64,000 bases of DNA from Candidatus Sulfotelmatobacter sp. (lineage in GTDB: Bacteria; Acidobacteriota; Terriglobia; Terriglobales; Acidobacteriaceae): NCBI GenBank assembly GCA_030041215.1, contig JASHOH010000186.1, positions 1 through 64,000 of the forward strand, written 5' to 3'. Below are positions 9,219 to 17,428 of this stretch, in pieces (the first letter of the stretch is position 1; every line of letters starts with the position of its first letter). The notes below the pieces were generated by a model. That model had not been told where the DNA came from. It searched no databases and worked only from the letters and a program-made list of their open reading frames with translations. The translations under genes and the position numbers were made by a program.

Positions 9219-9220
9219 TT

Positions 9221-9660
9221 CACCACGGAGACACAGAGGCACGGAGAAATCAATTTCATAAGACCTTTCGCACGATTCCGCCGTGCGTTAGCAGCGATAC
9301 GTTGAAATTCAGGATAAGGCCCACCCGTTTGCCCGTGAGCTTCAAATATGTCAGCAGTTGAGCCTCGTGAACCGGGAGGACCCGTTCGATACACTTCAGT
9401 TCGAGGATCAACGAATTCTCAACGATGAGATCGATTCGATAACCACAATCGAGATTCACCCCCTTGTACTGGACCGGGAGCGGAACCTGCCGCTGGAAAG
9501 CAATTCCATGCAAATTAAACTCGTGACATAAGCACTCTCCGTATGCTGATTCGAGCAGCCCTGGTCCGAGTGCGCGATGGACTTCGATTGCTGCCCCAAT
9601 CACACGCCCGGTGAGACCTTCATGAAGAAGCTTACTCGGTGCCTCCGTGTCTCCGAGGTG
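9221..9660. mobile_element. Inverted repeats bracketing the GxxExxY gene; candidate mobile unit
   Basis: A 26-base repeat begins caccacggagacacagagg at 9221-9246 on the plus strand. A copy with three mismatches begins cacctcggagacacggagg on the minus strand at 9660-9635. They face each other across the GxxExxY gene, and the right copy lies inside its first codons. A similar palindrome without any gene is at 41908-41972. The arrangement looks like terminal repeats around a cargo gene with deleted derivatives, but no target duplication or transposase is apparent. Confidence 0.4.
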
Positions 9661-9675
9661 AAAATATTCCGTCAC
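9256..9675 (-). CDS. GxxExxY protein, PD-(D/E)XK nuclease-like
   Basis: This 139-residue protein contains the naming motif as GLLESAY after AAIEVHRALGP. It also has a PD-(D/E)XK-like core: the aspartate in YRIDLIVE and the ELK triplet in LILELKCIE, followed by QLLTYLKLTGKRVGL. The family is known as small nuclease-like proteins of unknown role (PDDEXK_3). GTG at 9675 overlaps the mccB stop as GTGA, so it is probably translated with the catabolic operon, although nothing in its family suggests metabolism. Residues 6-14 (HLGDTEAPS) are encoded by the flanking repeat, implying arrival with it. Confidence 0.85.
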   Translation of the reverse strand: MTEYFHLGDTEAPSKLLHEGLTGRVIGAAIEVHRALGPGLLESAYGECLCHEFNLHGIAFQRQVPLPVQYKGVNLDCGYRIDLIVENSLILELKCIERVLPVHEAQLLTYLKLTGKRVGLILNFNVSLLTHGGIVRKVL

Positions 9676-11381
9676 GTTTGCAGCACTCCCACCTTGAACT
9701 CGGGAACTTCCGGATTCAGCGACGCCGCTTCCAGCGCCTGCGTGATCGCGTCCCGTGTTTCGATGGGATCGATAATCTTGTCGATCCACAACCGCGCCGC
9801 ACCATAACGAGGATCGGTCTGGTCGTCGTACGTACGCTTCACCGATTCGTACAGTTCTTTTTTCTCTTCTTCGCTTAGCTTTTTTCCGCCGCGCTCGAGT
9901 TGCTTCACTTTCACTTCCACCAAGGTTCCCGCCGCTGAATCGCCGCTCATCACCGCGTACCGGGCCGTAGGCCAGGCAAACACAAAGCGCGGATCATATG
10001 CCTTGCCGCACATGGCATAATGCCCTGCACCAAACGATCCGCCGATGATCACTGTGATCTTCGGAACTACAGAATTCGATACCGCATTCACCATTTTCGC
10101 GCCAGCCTTGATGATGCCGCTCCACTCAGCGTCGCGTCCAACCATGAAGCCGTTTACGTCGTGAAAGAAAACCAGCGGGATCAGATTCTGATTGCAATCC
10201 ATGATAAAGCGCGCGGCTTTCTCCGCCGACTCGGTGTAGATCACACCGCCGAACTCGATTCTTTTGTGGCCTTCGTGATCGGTTTGTTGCGCGTGCAGCT
10301 TCTGATTAGCCACAATTCCCACCGCGAACCCGCCAATGCGCCCATAACCGCAAATCACAGTTTTCCCGTATTCCGCTTTGTACTCATCGAAACGGCTGCC
10401 ATCGAGCACCCGTGCCAGAATTTCCTTCATATCATATGGACGCGCCGGCGAAGAATCATAAACCCCGTAAATTTCTTCTGCCGCGAGCGCCGGCTCAACT
10501 GGCTTCTTACGGTCCCAGGGAGATTGCCGTCGATATCCCCATTTCTCCACAATTGATCGGATGCGCGCCAGACACGCCTCATCTGATGCCTCACGAAAAT
10601 CGACGGTCCCGCTGATTCCCGCATGCATCGCCGCTCCGCCCAAATCTTCCGCCGAAACTTTCTGCCCAATCGCAGCCTGCACCAGCGCCGGACCAGCCAA
10701 AAACAAGCCGCTGCCATCGGTCATCAGCACGTGATCGCACATCACAGGCAGATATCCGCCGCCGGCCACGCACATGCCCATAATGGCCGCGATCTGCGGA
10801 ATGCCCATCGCCGACATCACTGCGTTGTTGCGAAAGACACGCCCGAAATCGTCTGTGTCAGGAAAAACGTCTTCCTGAAGCGGCAAAAAAACGCCGGCAG
10901 AATCCACCAGATAGATTGTAGGAATATGATCCTCGATCGCGATATTCTGGGCCCGAATCACCTTCTTCGCCGTCATCGGGAAAAACGCGCCAGCCTTCAC
11001 GGTGGCGTCGTTCGCGATGATCATCACCATGCGCGTGTGAATGCGTGCCAGTCCCGTGATTACGCCAGCCGCTGGCGCTCCGCCCCACTCTTCATACATG
11101 CCGTGGGCCGCATAAATCCCGAGCTCGAAGAACGACCCGGTATCGGCCAGCAGCTCAATCCGCTCGCGCGCTGTCAATCTTCCCTTTTTGTGCTGATTTT
11201 CAATGGCCTTTTCGCCGCCGCCCTCGCGAATTTTCTCTTCTTCATTGCGCACCTGCGACATCAAGTCGGCCATAAAGCGCATGTTGGCTTCAAAGCGCGC
11301 GGACGTGGGATCGATCTTCGTCGTCAGCACCAGCGGTTCCCGCGAGGAAAGCTCAGGAGTAGCTTCGGTACGTTCAGCCAT
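9672..11381 (-). CDS. mccB: Acyl-CoA carboxyltransferase subunit, probable methylcrotonyl-CoA carboxylase beta
   Basis: This 569-residue protein belongs to the carboxyltransferase (AccD/PccB/MccB) family, which moves carboxyl from carboxybiotin to an acyl-CoA. Two crotonase-like halves are visible: GRLTARERIELLAD, then MGMCVAGGGYLPVMCDH in the first half and FVFAWPTARYAVMSGDSA in the second. Co-location with a methylglutaconyl-CoA hydratase-like gene and HMG-CoA lyase favours methylcrotonyl-CoA as substrate; propionyl- or another acyl-CoA is possible. The biotin carboxylase/carrier subunit is not in the window. ATG at 11381 fits the family N-terminus better than the longer frame to 11432. Confidence 0.83.
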   Translation of the reverse strand: MAERTEATPELSSREPLVLTTKIDPTSARFEANMRFMADLMSQVRNEEEKIREGGGEKAIENQHKKGRLTARERIELLADTGSFFELGIYAAHGMYEEWGGAPAAGVITGLARIHTRMVMIIANDATVKAGAFFPMTAKKVIRAQNIAIEDHIPTIYLVDSAGVFLPLQEDVFPDTDDFGRVFRNNAVMSAMGIPQIAAIMGMCVAGGGYLPVMCDHVLMTDGSGLFLAGPALVQAAIGQKVSAEDLGGAAMHAGISGTVDFREASDEACLARIRSIVEKWGYRRQSPWDRKKPVEPALAAEEIYGVYDSSPARPYDMKEILARVLDGSRFDEYKAEYGKTVICGYGRIGGFAVGIVANQKLHAQQTDHEGHKRIEFGGVIYTESAEKAARFIMDCNQNLIPLVFFHDVNGFMVGRDAEWSGIIKAGAKMVNAVSNSVVPKITVIIGGSFGAGHYAMCGKAYDPRFVFAWPTARYAVMSGDSAAGTLVEVKVKQLERGGKKLSEEEKKELYESVKRTYDDQTDPRYGAARLWIDKIIDPIETRDAITQALEAASLNPEVPEFKVGVLQT

Positions 11382-11514
11382 GGGCAAGAGGTCGAAGGTT
11401 TTACGGTATACCAGGTGCGCGGGAGCGCGCAATGTAGGCGGGGTGAGTCATCAAACGGACCGCGGCCGTTGCGAAGGCATCTTGCCTGCGAGGTACGAGC
11501 GAGACGCCCCGCAG

Positions 11515-11537
11515 CCTGCCCTGAGCTTGCCGAAGGG
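11515..11537. repeat. Short dispersed repeat of the CCTGAGC-TCGAAGGG type
   Basis: The sequence cctgccctgag followed by cttgccgaaggg recurs with small changes at 27396-27418 and, degenerate, near 38176-38199. All three copies lie in intergenic DNA. The inner part is a weak palindrome. Here it fills part of the 204-base gap upstream of mccB, in which I see no gene. Confidence 0.6.
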
Positions 11538-11585
11538 ACAGCCGGCGAGACCTTCAACTTCGTTCAGGGCGGGCGCCGGCGCTAC

Positions 11586-12176
11586 TCAGTCGCGATTTGC
11601 AATTCTGGCAAAAGCTTCACCTACCGGATCTTCAGCAATCCCTTCAATCAGTCTTATCGCTAGGGCCCGCTGCACATTGACCTTCTCTGCCCCAAGGAAC
11701 ATTTGCAGGGCAACGCTTTTGCCGACTAGTCGAGGCAGGCGTTGGGTGCCTCCCCACCCGGTAATCAGACCCAAAGCCGCGCCACGATGGCCGAACACAG
11801 TATGCGGAGAAGCGATCCGTCGGTGACATGCCAGCGCCAGATCGAGCCCACCACCCATGCAATAGCCTGAAATAGCTGCGTAGACCGGCGCGGGAAATTC
11901 TTCGATGCCGCGCATCAGCTCCTGCCCCATTTTTGAGAAATCGTAAGCGGTTGTGCCGTTCAGGGCTGCAATCTCCAGCAGGTCCGCACCGACTGAAAAA
12001 GTCTTTTCATTCCCAGTGATCACCAGCGGCCGGGATGCCGCTTTGATTTTCTGTATGCAGGCGTGCAAGGACAACACACACTCGCGCGTGAGACGGTTCG
12101 TCCCGTCGGCCGATTCAAGCCGCAGCAGAAAACCATGTTCGTGATTGTGGAGTGAGATGAACCGGGACGAAATCAA
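11586..12176 (-). CDS. Short enoyl-CoA hydratase/isomerase family protein
   Basis: This 196-residue crotonase-type protein has the oxyanion-hole motifs [10 protein letters not shown] and [17 protein letters not shown], and the [20 protein letters not shown] region. The family usually runs about 255-265 residues; this one stops soon after [13 protein letters not shown] and lacks the C-terminal helices used in trimerisation. It may be a naturally short paralogue or a shortened copy. It is the furthest upstream member of the catabolic cluster, separated from mccB by a repeat-containing gap, so it may have its own promoter. Confidence 0.75.
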   Translation of the reverse strand: MISSRFISLHNHEHGFLLRLESADGTNRLTRECVLSLHACIQKIKAASRPLVITGNEKTFSVGADLLEIAALNGTTAYDFSKMGQELMRGIEEFPAPVYAAISGYCMGGGLDLALACHRRIASPHTVFGHRGAALGLITGWGGTQRLPRLVGKSVALQMFLGAEKVNVQRALAIRLIEGIAEDPVGEAFARIANRD

Positions 12177-12302
12177 GAATTCTGTCCTGGCATTCGATGC
12201 TCTCAGCCGTGGCGCCGGAAGTCAACCCACCGAAGTCTGCTTTTATTAATGAAACCTGCAGTTCTTTCATTTCATCTGTCTAGCAAACCCACGGAGATTG
12301 AA

Positions 12303-12827
12303 ATGAGCGACCTTCGTTATCCGATCGGCAAGTTCACCTATAAGGATTCGCCCACGCCGGAAGAGCGCGTTCGACTCATTCAACAGATCGAGCAAGCTCC
12401 CGCCAACCTGCGGGCCGCGGTCAGCGGACTCTCACAGCAGCAGCTCGACACACCCTATCGTCCGGAAGGATGGACGGTGCGGCAGGTCGCGCATCACGTT
12501 CCCGACAGCCACCTCAATGCATACGTGCGCTTCAAGTTAGCGCTCACGGAGGATGAGCCCACGATCAAGCCCTATGCCGAAGACCGTTGGGCCAAATTGG
12601 CTGATACGCAAGCCACTCCGGTCGAGGTTTCACTCGCGCTGCTGGAGTCGCTGCACGACCGCTGGGTACGGCTATTGCGTTCTTTGGAGCCGCAGGATTG
12701 GAAGCGTACGTTTCGGCATCCCGAGTTGGGTGTCGTAAGTCTCGAGAAAAATCTGGCCCTCTACGCCTGGCACGGACGCCATCACGTGGCCCACATTACA
12801 TCGCTGCGTGAGCGAAACGGCTGGTAA
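12303..12827 (+). CDS. DinB/YfiT-family putative metal-dependent hydrolase or thiol transferase
   Basis: This 174-residue protein is a DinB-like four-helix bundle. Potential metal ligands are the histidines in VAHHVPDSH (after GWTVRQ) and [10 protein letters not shown] near the C-terminus, matching YfiT/bacillithiol-transferase-type members. ATG at 12303 is chosen because GGAG lies about eight bases upstream; an earlier in-frame ATG at 12249 lacks such a site. It begins divergently from the enoyl-CoA hydratase. The substrate is unknown; related proteins move thiols onto electrophiles or detoxify small molecules. Confidence 0.82.
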   Translation: MSDLRYPIGKFTYKDSPTPEERVRLIQQIEQAPANLRAAVSGLSQQQLDTPYRPEGWTVRQVAHHVPDSHLNAYVRFKLALTEDEPTIKPYAEDRWAKLADTQATPVEVSLALLESLHDRWVRLLRSLEPQDWKRTFRHPELGVVSLEKNLALYAWHGRHHVAHITSLRERNGW

Positions 12828-12895
12828 CCTGGGAACAATCTCAGGAGAAACTTTGGTCATCTTCCTGCTGTTCTCGCTGCTGGATAGCATGTAGT

Positions 12896-13552
12896 GTGCT
12901 AACTCGTTGGTCCAAGCTTGGGAGTCTCCGGCGGTCCTGGTTGGCCTTACTGGAAGTCGCTTTGCTATCAGCGGCTTGTATAGCGCAGCAATCGGCGGTA
13001 GCTCCGGCAGCCCCCGAACCCACCTCTACCGGGACTGAGCAGCCTTTGGGCACAGTTGCCAGAAACTCCAAGAAAACTGCTTCTCCGGGCAAAAGGGTAA
13101 TTACGGAAGACGATATGAATGCCATGCCGCTTCCAAAGCTACGTATGGATGGCCCGGAAAATGGCGATGAGATCGTCGCTGCGATTGGCGAATACAAGGC
13201 AAGTCACACTCCCGACGAGACGGAAGCAGCGGTGCGCGCCTGGTATGAACGATATGACCAGGACCTGGCGGCAGCCATCAAGCAGAACCAGGTTGTCAGC
13301 TCCCTAAGGGAAGAAAATTTCAGTAACGGAAACGAGATTTGCCGGCAAGGCGGCGATTACATGGCATGCGAAAATCGCCGGCGCGCCGAATATATCGGCA
13401 CACGGCACGATCAGAATACCCTACAAAACAATGTGCAGCTGGAAGTTCGCATCCAGCACGCGTTTATGAAGGTGCGGGCGGGCATTGCCCGTTACAACCT
13501 TCACTACGACTGGTTCAAAATCCGTACGACCAACGGGATCGATACCTTCTAG
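12896..13552 (+). CDS. Exported protein of unknown function
   Basis: I do not recognise this 218-residue protein. Its N-terminus has positive residues and a hydrophobic run (SWLALLEVALLSAACIAQ) that looks like a signal peptide, probably cut near the AQQ site; the cysteine does not fit a strict lipobox. A low-complexity Ala/Pro/Thr stretch follows, then a charged helical region rich in Glu, Gln and Arg. Four cysteine or aromatic-rich patches (EICRQGGDYMACENRR) could form a disulphide. The start is a GTG at 12896. It lies between two converging unrelated genes. Confidence 0.6.
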   Translation: MLTRWSKLGSLRRSWLALLEVALLSAACIAQQSAVAPAAPEPTSTGTEQPLGTVARNSKKTASPGKRVITEDDMNAMPLPKLRMDGPENGDEIVAAIGEYKASHTPDETEAAVRAWYERYDQDLAAAIKQNQVVSSLREENFSNGNEICRQGGDYMACENRRRAEYIGTRHDQNTLQNNVQLEVRIQHAFMKVRAGIARYNLHYDWFKIRTTNGIDTF

Positions 13553-13581
13553 ACCCTGAGCGCGCACTCGCCGTCAACCTC

Positions 13582-14202
13582 TCACATCGCCCCAAGTTTC
13601 CACAGTAAATAGCTGCTGGCCTCGCGCAGGATTGCATATGCACGCTGCAACAGGCTGTGTGGGCGGGAATCGGGCCGCGGCGCCACATAAACCGGGCCAA
13701 TACCCTCGTGCTCAAGCAACCGCTTGATGCGGAAGACATGGTAAGTGTCGCTTACGGCGATGCAACTACGCAAACCGTTGGCGCGCATGATTACGGCGAC
13801 ACGCACCGCCGATTGTGCGGTATCTGACCCTTGAGTTTCCGCAATCAGATTACGTTCGGGAATTCCGCGCCGTTGCAGGTAATCGTGCCCGACACCGCCT
13901 TCACTGAAGCTCGGATCGGATGCGGCGCCTCCGGTTGTGATCAGCACCGGTGCGAGCCCCTGCTTGTACAGATCAAGAGCGTGATCGAGGCGAGCGCGCA
14001 AGACTGGTGAAGGGTGTCCCGCATATTCTGCCGCGCCAAAAACCACGATGGCATCGGCCGGATGCAATTCCTGAAGCGAACCTTCACGCGCAATGCGTGC
14101 GCCAGTGACAAACAGGAAAACGGCCACAGCCGAGACAGCTCCCGCGACCAGCCATAAAAACCAGCGGCCCTGCCTATGCGCGGGAACAGAAACGTCGCTC
14201 AT
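13582..14202 (-). CDS. YdcF/SanA-type DUF218 membrane-anchored protein
   Basis: This 206-residue protein has one N-terminal membrane helix (about residues 15-35), then a DUF218 domain with ADAIVVFGAAEYAG, LITTGGAASDPSFSEG, and SDTYHVFRIKRLL. Family members (YdcF, SanA, ElyC) sit at the inner membrane and are linked to envelope integrity; some bind S-adenosylmethionine in vitro. Its ATG overlaps the tsaC stop as ATGA, so the two are translated together. The biological role in this organism is not known. Confidence 0.83.
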   Translation of the reverse strand: MSDVSVPAHRQGRWFLWLVAGAVSAVAVFLFVTGARIAREGSLQELHPADAIVVFGAAEYAGHPSPVLRARLDHALDLYKQGLAPVLITTGGAASDPSFSEGGVGHDYLQRRGIPERNLIAETQGSDTAQSAVRVAVIMRANGLRSCIAVSDTYHVFRIKRLLEHEGIGPVYVAPRPDSRPHSLLQRAYAILREASSYLLWKLGAM

Positions 14203-14906
14203 CCCTGGGCAAAAAAGGTCGAAATCTCTTCGGCGGGTATCGCGCCCTCACGGATGATGCGCCAGCGCGCTCCATCGTCGGTGAGATCAACGATTGTGGA
14301 GGCAATATCGCGCGGCGACTTGCCTCCATCGACGATGATATTGATGCGTCCCTGTAGTTGATCGCGCACTTGCTCGGCGCTGGTGCACTCCGAAGCCCCG
14401 CTCAGATTGGCCGAAGTCGCAGTGATAGGAATCGCCGCTGCGGTGACGACTGCCAGCGGAATCTTCGCATTTGGCACGCGCAACGCCACGTTCCCGGTAT
14501 TCGCCGTGACTTTGAGCGGCAGCCGGGAAGCGGCTTTGACGATGATGGTGAGTGGTCCCGGCCAGTATTTGCGCGCTAGGGCATAGAACTCTTCTGGCAG
14601 TTCTTTGGCCAGTTCCTCGGCCCGGTCGACGCTCTCGATCAAAAGTGAAAGCGGCTTGTGGCGCGAACGCGTCTTGATGTCGTACACGCGTTCGACCGCC
14701 CGCAGATTAAAGGGGTCTGCGGCAAGGCCATAAAAAGTATCGGTGGGCATGCCCAGCACTTCGCCGGCACGAATCTGATCGGCGGCGTACTTCACCAACG
14801 AAATTTCCGGAGTCTCGCTGTTAATCTTCAGGATTTCTGCGCGCACTGGCGCTCCTTTGGCGTCCACTGCATGAAGAATGTTGTTTGTGGAACTTGACAT
14901 CATCAT
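14199..14906 (-). CDS. tsaC: L-threonylcarbamoyladenylate synthase (TsaC/Sua5/YrdC)
   Basis: The enzyme makes threonylcarbamoyl-AMP from threonine, bicarbonate and ATP for the t6A37 modification of tRNA. The YrdC fold is marked by GMPTDTFYGLAADPFN, the KTRSRHKPLSLLIE nucleotide-binding motif, YWPGPLTIIVKA, LRVPNA, and PITATSANLSG. With the ATG cluster at 14898-14906 as start the protein has about 235 residues and lacks the extra Sua5 domain. A longer frame exists but overlaps the divergent methyltransferase and is unlikely. It precedes the ydcF-like gene with a four-base overlap. Confidence 0.9.
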   Translation of the reverse strand: MMMSSSTNNILHAVDAKGAPVRAEILKINSETPEISLVKYAADQIRAGEVLGMPTDTFYGLAADPFNLRAVERVYDIKTRSRHKPLSLLIESVDRAEELAKELPEEFYALARKYWPGPLTIIVKAASRLPLKVTANTGNVALRVPNAKIPLAVVTAAAIPITATSANLSGASECTSAEQVRDQLQGRINIIVDGGKSPRDIASTIVDLTDDGARWRIIREGAIPAEEISTFFAQG

Positions 14907-14961
14907 ACGGCAAAGGCTGGCAAAATGAGTAGATGGCGTATGATGCAGCCACAGGCATGGC

Positions 14962-15831
14962 ATGAGCCTATCTTCAGAAACCACTGCAATGGCGCTCGCT
15001 CGCTTGCGCCGCATTGAAGGGCGCCACAACCCTCTGGTAAAGCAACTTCGGCAGGCGTTTTCACGCGCGCAGCTCACCGAAGAAGGAGATTGCGCCATCG
15101 AGGGCTTAAGAATTGTGGAGGAAGCGATCCGCAGCGGTTTGCGCTTCCGTGCGGTATTCTTCCGCAAGTCAGCGCACGAGGTGGCCGGACGTTTACTGCC
15201 CCAAATCGGAGGACATGTAGAAACCCTGCTGCTTCCTGGCCGGCTATTCGACAGCGTTGTTCCCACCGAATCTCCGCAAGGAGTGGCTGCGCTGGTCCGT
15301 CTCAAGACATTTTCGCTGGACGACATTCTGGAGCGTTTGCACGTTGGCCCGATCGTAATTCTTGCCGGATTGCAGGATCCGGGCAATGTGGGCACCATCC
15401 TTCGCTCGGCGGAAGCTTTTGGGAGCGCAGGGGTGATCCTCGGCGAAGGCACCGTGAGTCCGTTCAATTCGAAGGTGGTGCGTGCTTCGGCGGGATCGCT
15501 GTTCCGCGTGCCTCTGATTTATGGAAATTGCGAATCGACGGCAACGAAGTCAGACGATTTTCTCGGGAAACTTCGCGCGCGCGGCGTGCGGTTGATCGCC
15601 ACCTCCTCGCACAAAGGCACAGAATTGGATCATGCTGACTTGAAAACTCCCCGCGCCATTATGTTCGGCAACGAGGGGTCCGGCCTGTCCCGCGAACTGT
15701 TGGCCAAAATGGACGAAATCATCGCCATTCCCCACGCGCCGCAGGTAGAATCACTCAACGCTGGCGTGGCCGCGAGCATCGTATTGTACGAGGCGGCAAG
15801 GCAAAAAAAGCTCTTAGCCTTTAGCTCCTAG
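14962..15831 (+). CDS. SpoU/TrmH-family RNA 2'-O-methyltransferase
   Basis: This 289-residue SPOUT methyltransferase uses S-adenosylmethionine to methylate ribose 2'-OH in rRNA or tRNA. The N-terminal substrate-binding domain is followed by the three SpoU motifs: LQDPGNVGTILRSAEAFG, IMFGNEGSGLS, and IPHAPQVESLNAGVAAS. The KVVRASAGSLFRVP segment is also typical. RlmB and other TrmH members share this layout, so the target nucleotide is unassigned. It is divergent from tsaC, which also acts on tRNA. Its final codons run into a hairpin-forming repeat. Confidence 0.87.
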   Translation: MSLSSETTAMALARLRRIEGRHNPLVKQLRQAFSRAQLTEEGDCAIEGLRIVEEAIRSGLRFRAVFFRKSAHEVAGRLLPQIGGHVETLLLPGRLFDSVVPTESPQGVAALVRLKTFSLDDILERLHVGPIVILAGLQDPGNVGTILRSAEAFGSAGVILGEGTVSPFNSKVVRASAGSLFRVPLIYGNCESTATKSDDFLGKLRARGVRLIATSSHKGTELDHADLKTPRAIMFGNEGSGLSRELLAKMDEIIAIPHAPQVESLNAGVAASIVLYEAARQKKLLAFSS

Positions 15832-15860
15832 CTCTTAGCTAAAAGCCAAGAGCCAGGAGC
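15824..15860. repeat. Imperfect hairpin overlapping the methyltransferase stop
   Basis: gctcctagctcttagct (15824-15840) pairs with 15844-15860 around three bases, 15 of 17 positions matching. It is built from repeated agctc/gagct units and spans the methyltransferase stop codon at 15829-15831. It could act as a terminator, but no T-run follows, and rarA begins 14 bases later. Confidence 0.5.
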
Positions 15861-15873
15861 CAAGAGCTCATTT

Positions 15874-17247
15874 ATGGGACTCTTCCAGTCCATTCCGAGC
15901 GAAACCAGCGCGGCCGATCGGACTCGGCCCCTGGCCGATCGCATGCGTCCGCGCACGCTGGAGGAGTTCGTCGGCCAGGAGCATCTGATCGGTCCCGGCA
16001 AACCCCTACGCACGCAGATCGAGCGCGATGACACCGGCTCACTGATTTTCTGGGGACCACCAGGCACCGGTAAGACGACGCTCGCCAAAATCATCGCCAG
16101 CCTGACTAAAGCGGAGTTCATCGAGTTTTCCGCCGTGCTCGCCGGGATCAAAGAGATCAAGCAGGTCATGGCTGACGCCGAACGCGCCCGCCAGTACGGC
16201 ACACGCACTATCGTCTTCATTGACGAAATCCATCGCTTCAACAAAGCCCAGCAGGATGCTTTCTTGCCGCACGTGGAGAAGGGAAATATTCGCCTGATCG
16301 GAGCGACAACCGAGAATCCATCTTTCGAAATCAACTCCGCTTTGCTGTCGCGCTGCCGGGTTTACGTACTGCAGCCGTTGACCGAAGAACAAGTTGTGCT
16401 GCTGTTGAAGCGGGCGCTGACCGATGCGGAACGCGGTCTGGGAGCAATGAAGCTGCACGCATCCGACGAGGCCTTTCAGAAAATTGCCGCCTACAGCAGT
16501 GGCGACGCGCGCAGCGCCTACAACGTGCTGGAAGTAGCAGCCGGACTGGCGCAGCAGGCAGGAAACTCAGGCATTACAGACGAGATCGTGCACGATGCGT
16601 TGCAGAAGCGCATTCTGCTTTACGATAAAGCCGGGGAAGAGCATTACAACCTGATTTCGGCGCTGCACAAATCTGTGCGCAACAGCGACCCGGATGCGGC
16701 GCTGTATTGGCTCGGACGGATGATCGAAGCTGGGGAAGATCCGCTCTATATCGCACGCCGCGTGGTGCGAATGTCCGTCGAAGATATCGGTCTTGCCGAC
16801 CCCAACGCCCTTGCGCTCTGCATGGCGGCCCGCGACGCAGTCGATTTCATCGGTATGCCCGAAGGCAATCTGGCCCTCGCGGAGGCAGTTGTGTACCTCT
16901 CGGTCGCACCCAAGTCGAATGCGCTTTATACGGCGTACGGCGATGTCCAGCAGGATATCGAACGAACGGCCGCGGAGCCTGTGCCTCTCCACTTGCGCAA
17001 CGCTCCAACGGGATTGATGAAAAAGCTCGGCTACGGAAAGGGCTATCAATACGCACACGATGTCGAAGGCAAAGTTGCGGACATGCAGTGTTTGCCGGAA
17101 AGCTTGCGCGATCGGGTTTACTACAGGCCGACGAACGAGGGTATCGAGAAAAGAATTCGCGAAAGGCTGGAAGAGATCAGAGACCTCAGGTCCGGCCGGT
17201 CCGTGAAACCACACACTTCGAACCGCGACTCTCGAAAGTCCCAGTAA
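15874..17247 (+). CDS. rarA: Replication-associated recombination ATPase RarA/MgsA
   Basis: This 457-residue AAA+ ATPase resembles clamp-loader proteins and works at stalled replication forks. The sequence shows LADRMRPRTLEEFVGQEHL, Walker A GPPGTGKTT, Walker B VFIDEIHRFNKAQQDAFL, sensor 1 GATTENPSFE, and SALLSRCRV. The C-terminal MgsA-type domain contains LHKSVRNSDPDAALYWL and the YGKGYQYAHD segment. Length and motif order match the family. It follows the SpoU gene by about 40 bases on the same strand. Confidence 0.93.
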   Translation: MGLFQSIPSETSAADRTRPLADRMRPRTLEEFVGQEHLIGPGKPLRTQIERDDTGSLIFWGPPGTGKTTLAKIIASLTKAEFIEFSAVLAGIKEIKQVMADAERARQYGTRTIVFIDEIHRFNKAQQDAFLPHVEKGNIRLIGATTENPSFEINSALLSRCRVYVLQPLTEEQVVLLLKRALTDAERGLGAMKLHASDEAFQKIAAYSSGDARSAYNVLEVAAGLAQQAGNSGITDEIVHDALQKRILLYDKAGEEHYNLISALHKSVRNSDPDAALYWLGRMIEAGEDPLYIARRVVRMSVEDIGLADPNALALCMAARDAVDFIGMPEGNLALAEAVVYLSVAPKSNALYTAYGDVQQDIERTAAEPVPLHLRNAPTGLMKKLGYGKGYQYAHDVEGKVADMQCLPESLRDRVYYRPTNEGIEKRIRERLEEIRDLRSGRSVKPHTSNRDSRKSQ

Positions 17248-17269
17248 ATCGTACCTCTTCTGCGCTAAT

Positions 17270-17326
17270 GTGGCTCGACAGAAGCAAAGGTCGCAGCGCA
17301 AGCCCAAGAAATCCAAGAAGAAGTGA
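17270..17326 (+). CDS. Possible tiny basic peptide
   Basis: A GTG-started frame encodes 18 residues of which ten are Lys or Arg (starts VARQKQRSQR, ends KPKKSKKK). The composition is striking in a GC-rich intergenic gap, but there is no convincing ribosome site, and an overlapping ATG at 17268 gives another short frame. I cannot name a family. Treat as a weak candidate. Confidence 0.2.
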   Translation: MARQKQRSQRKPKKSKKK

Positions 17327-17428
17327 GTGAGCGCGCCCACCCAATCGCACACGCCCTAGCAAAGAATCCTGGCACCGCCGCTTGTCATCTATAGGTGTTA
17401 GCGCTCACGTCAGCGAGGGCCGACTCCC

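Noticed and set aside
14907-15467. Long upstream extension of tsaC
   Set aside because: It overlaps the divergent SpoU methyltransferase almost completely and lacks the family pattern.
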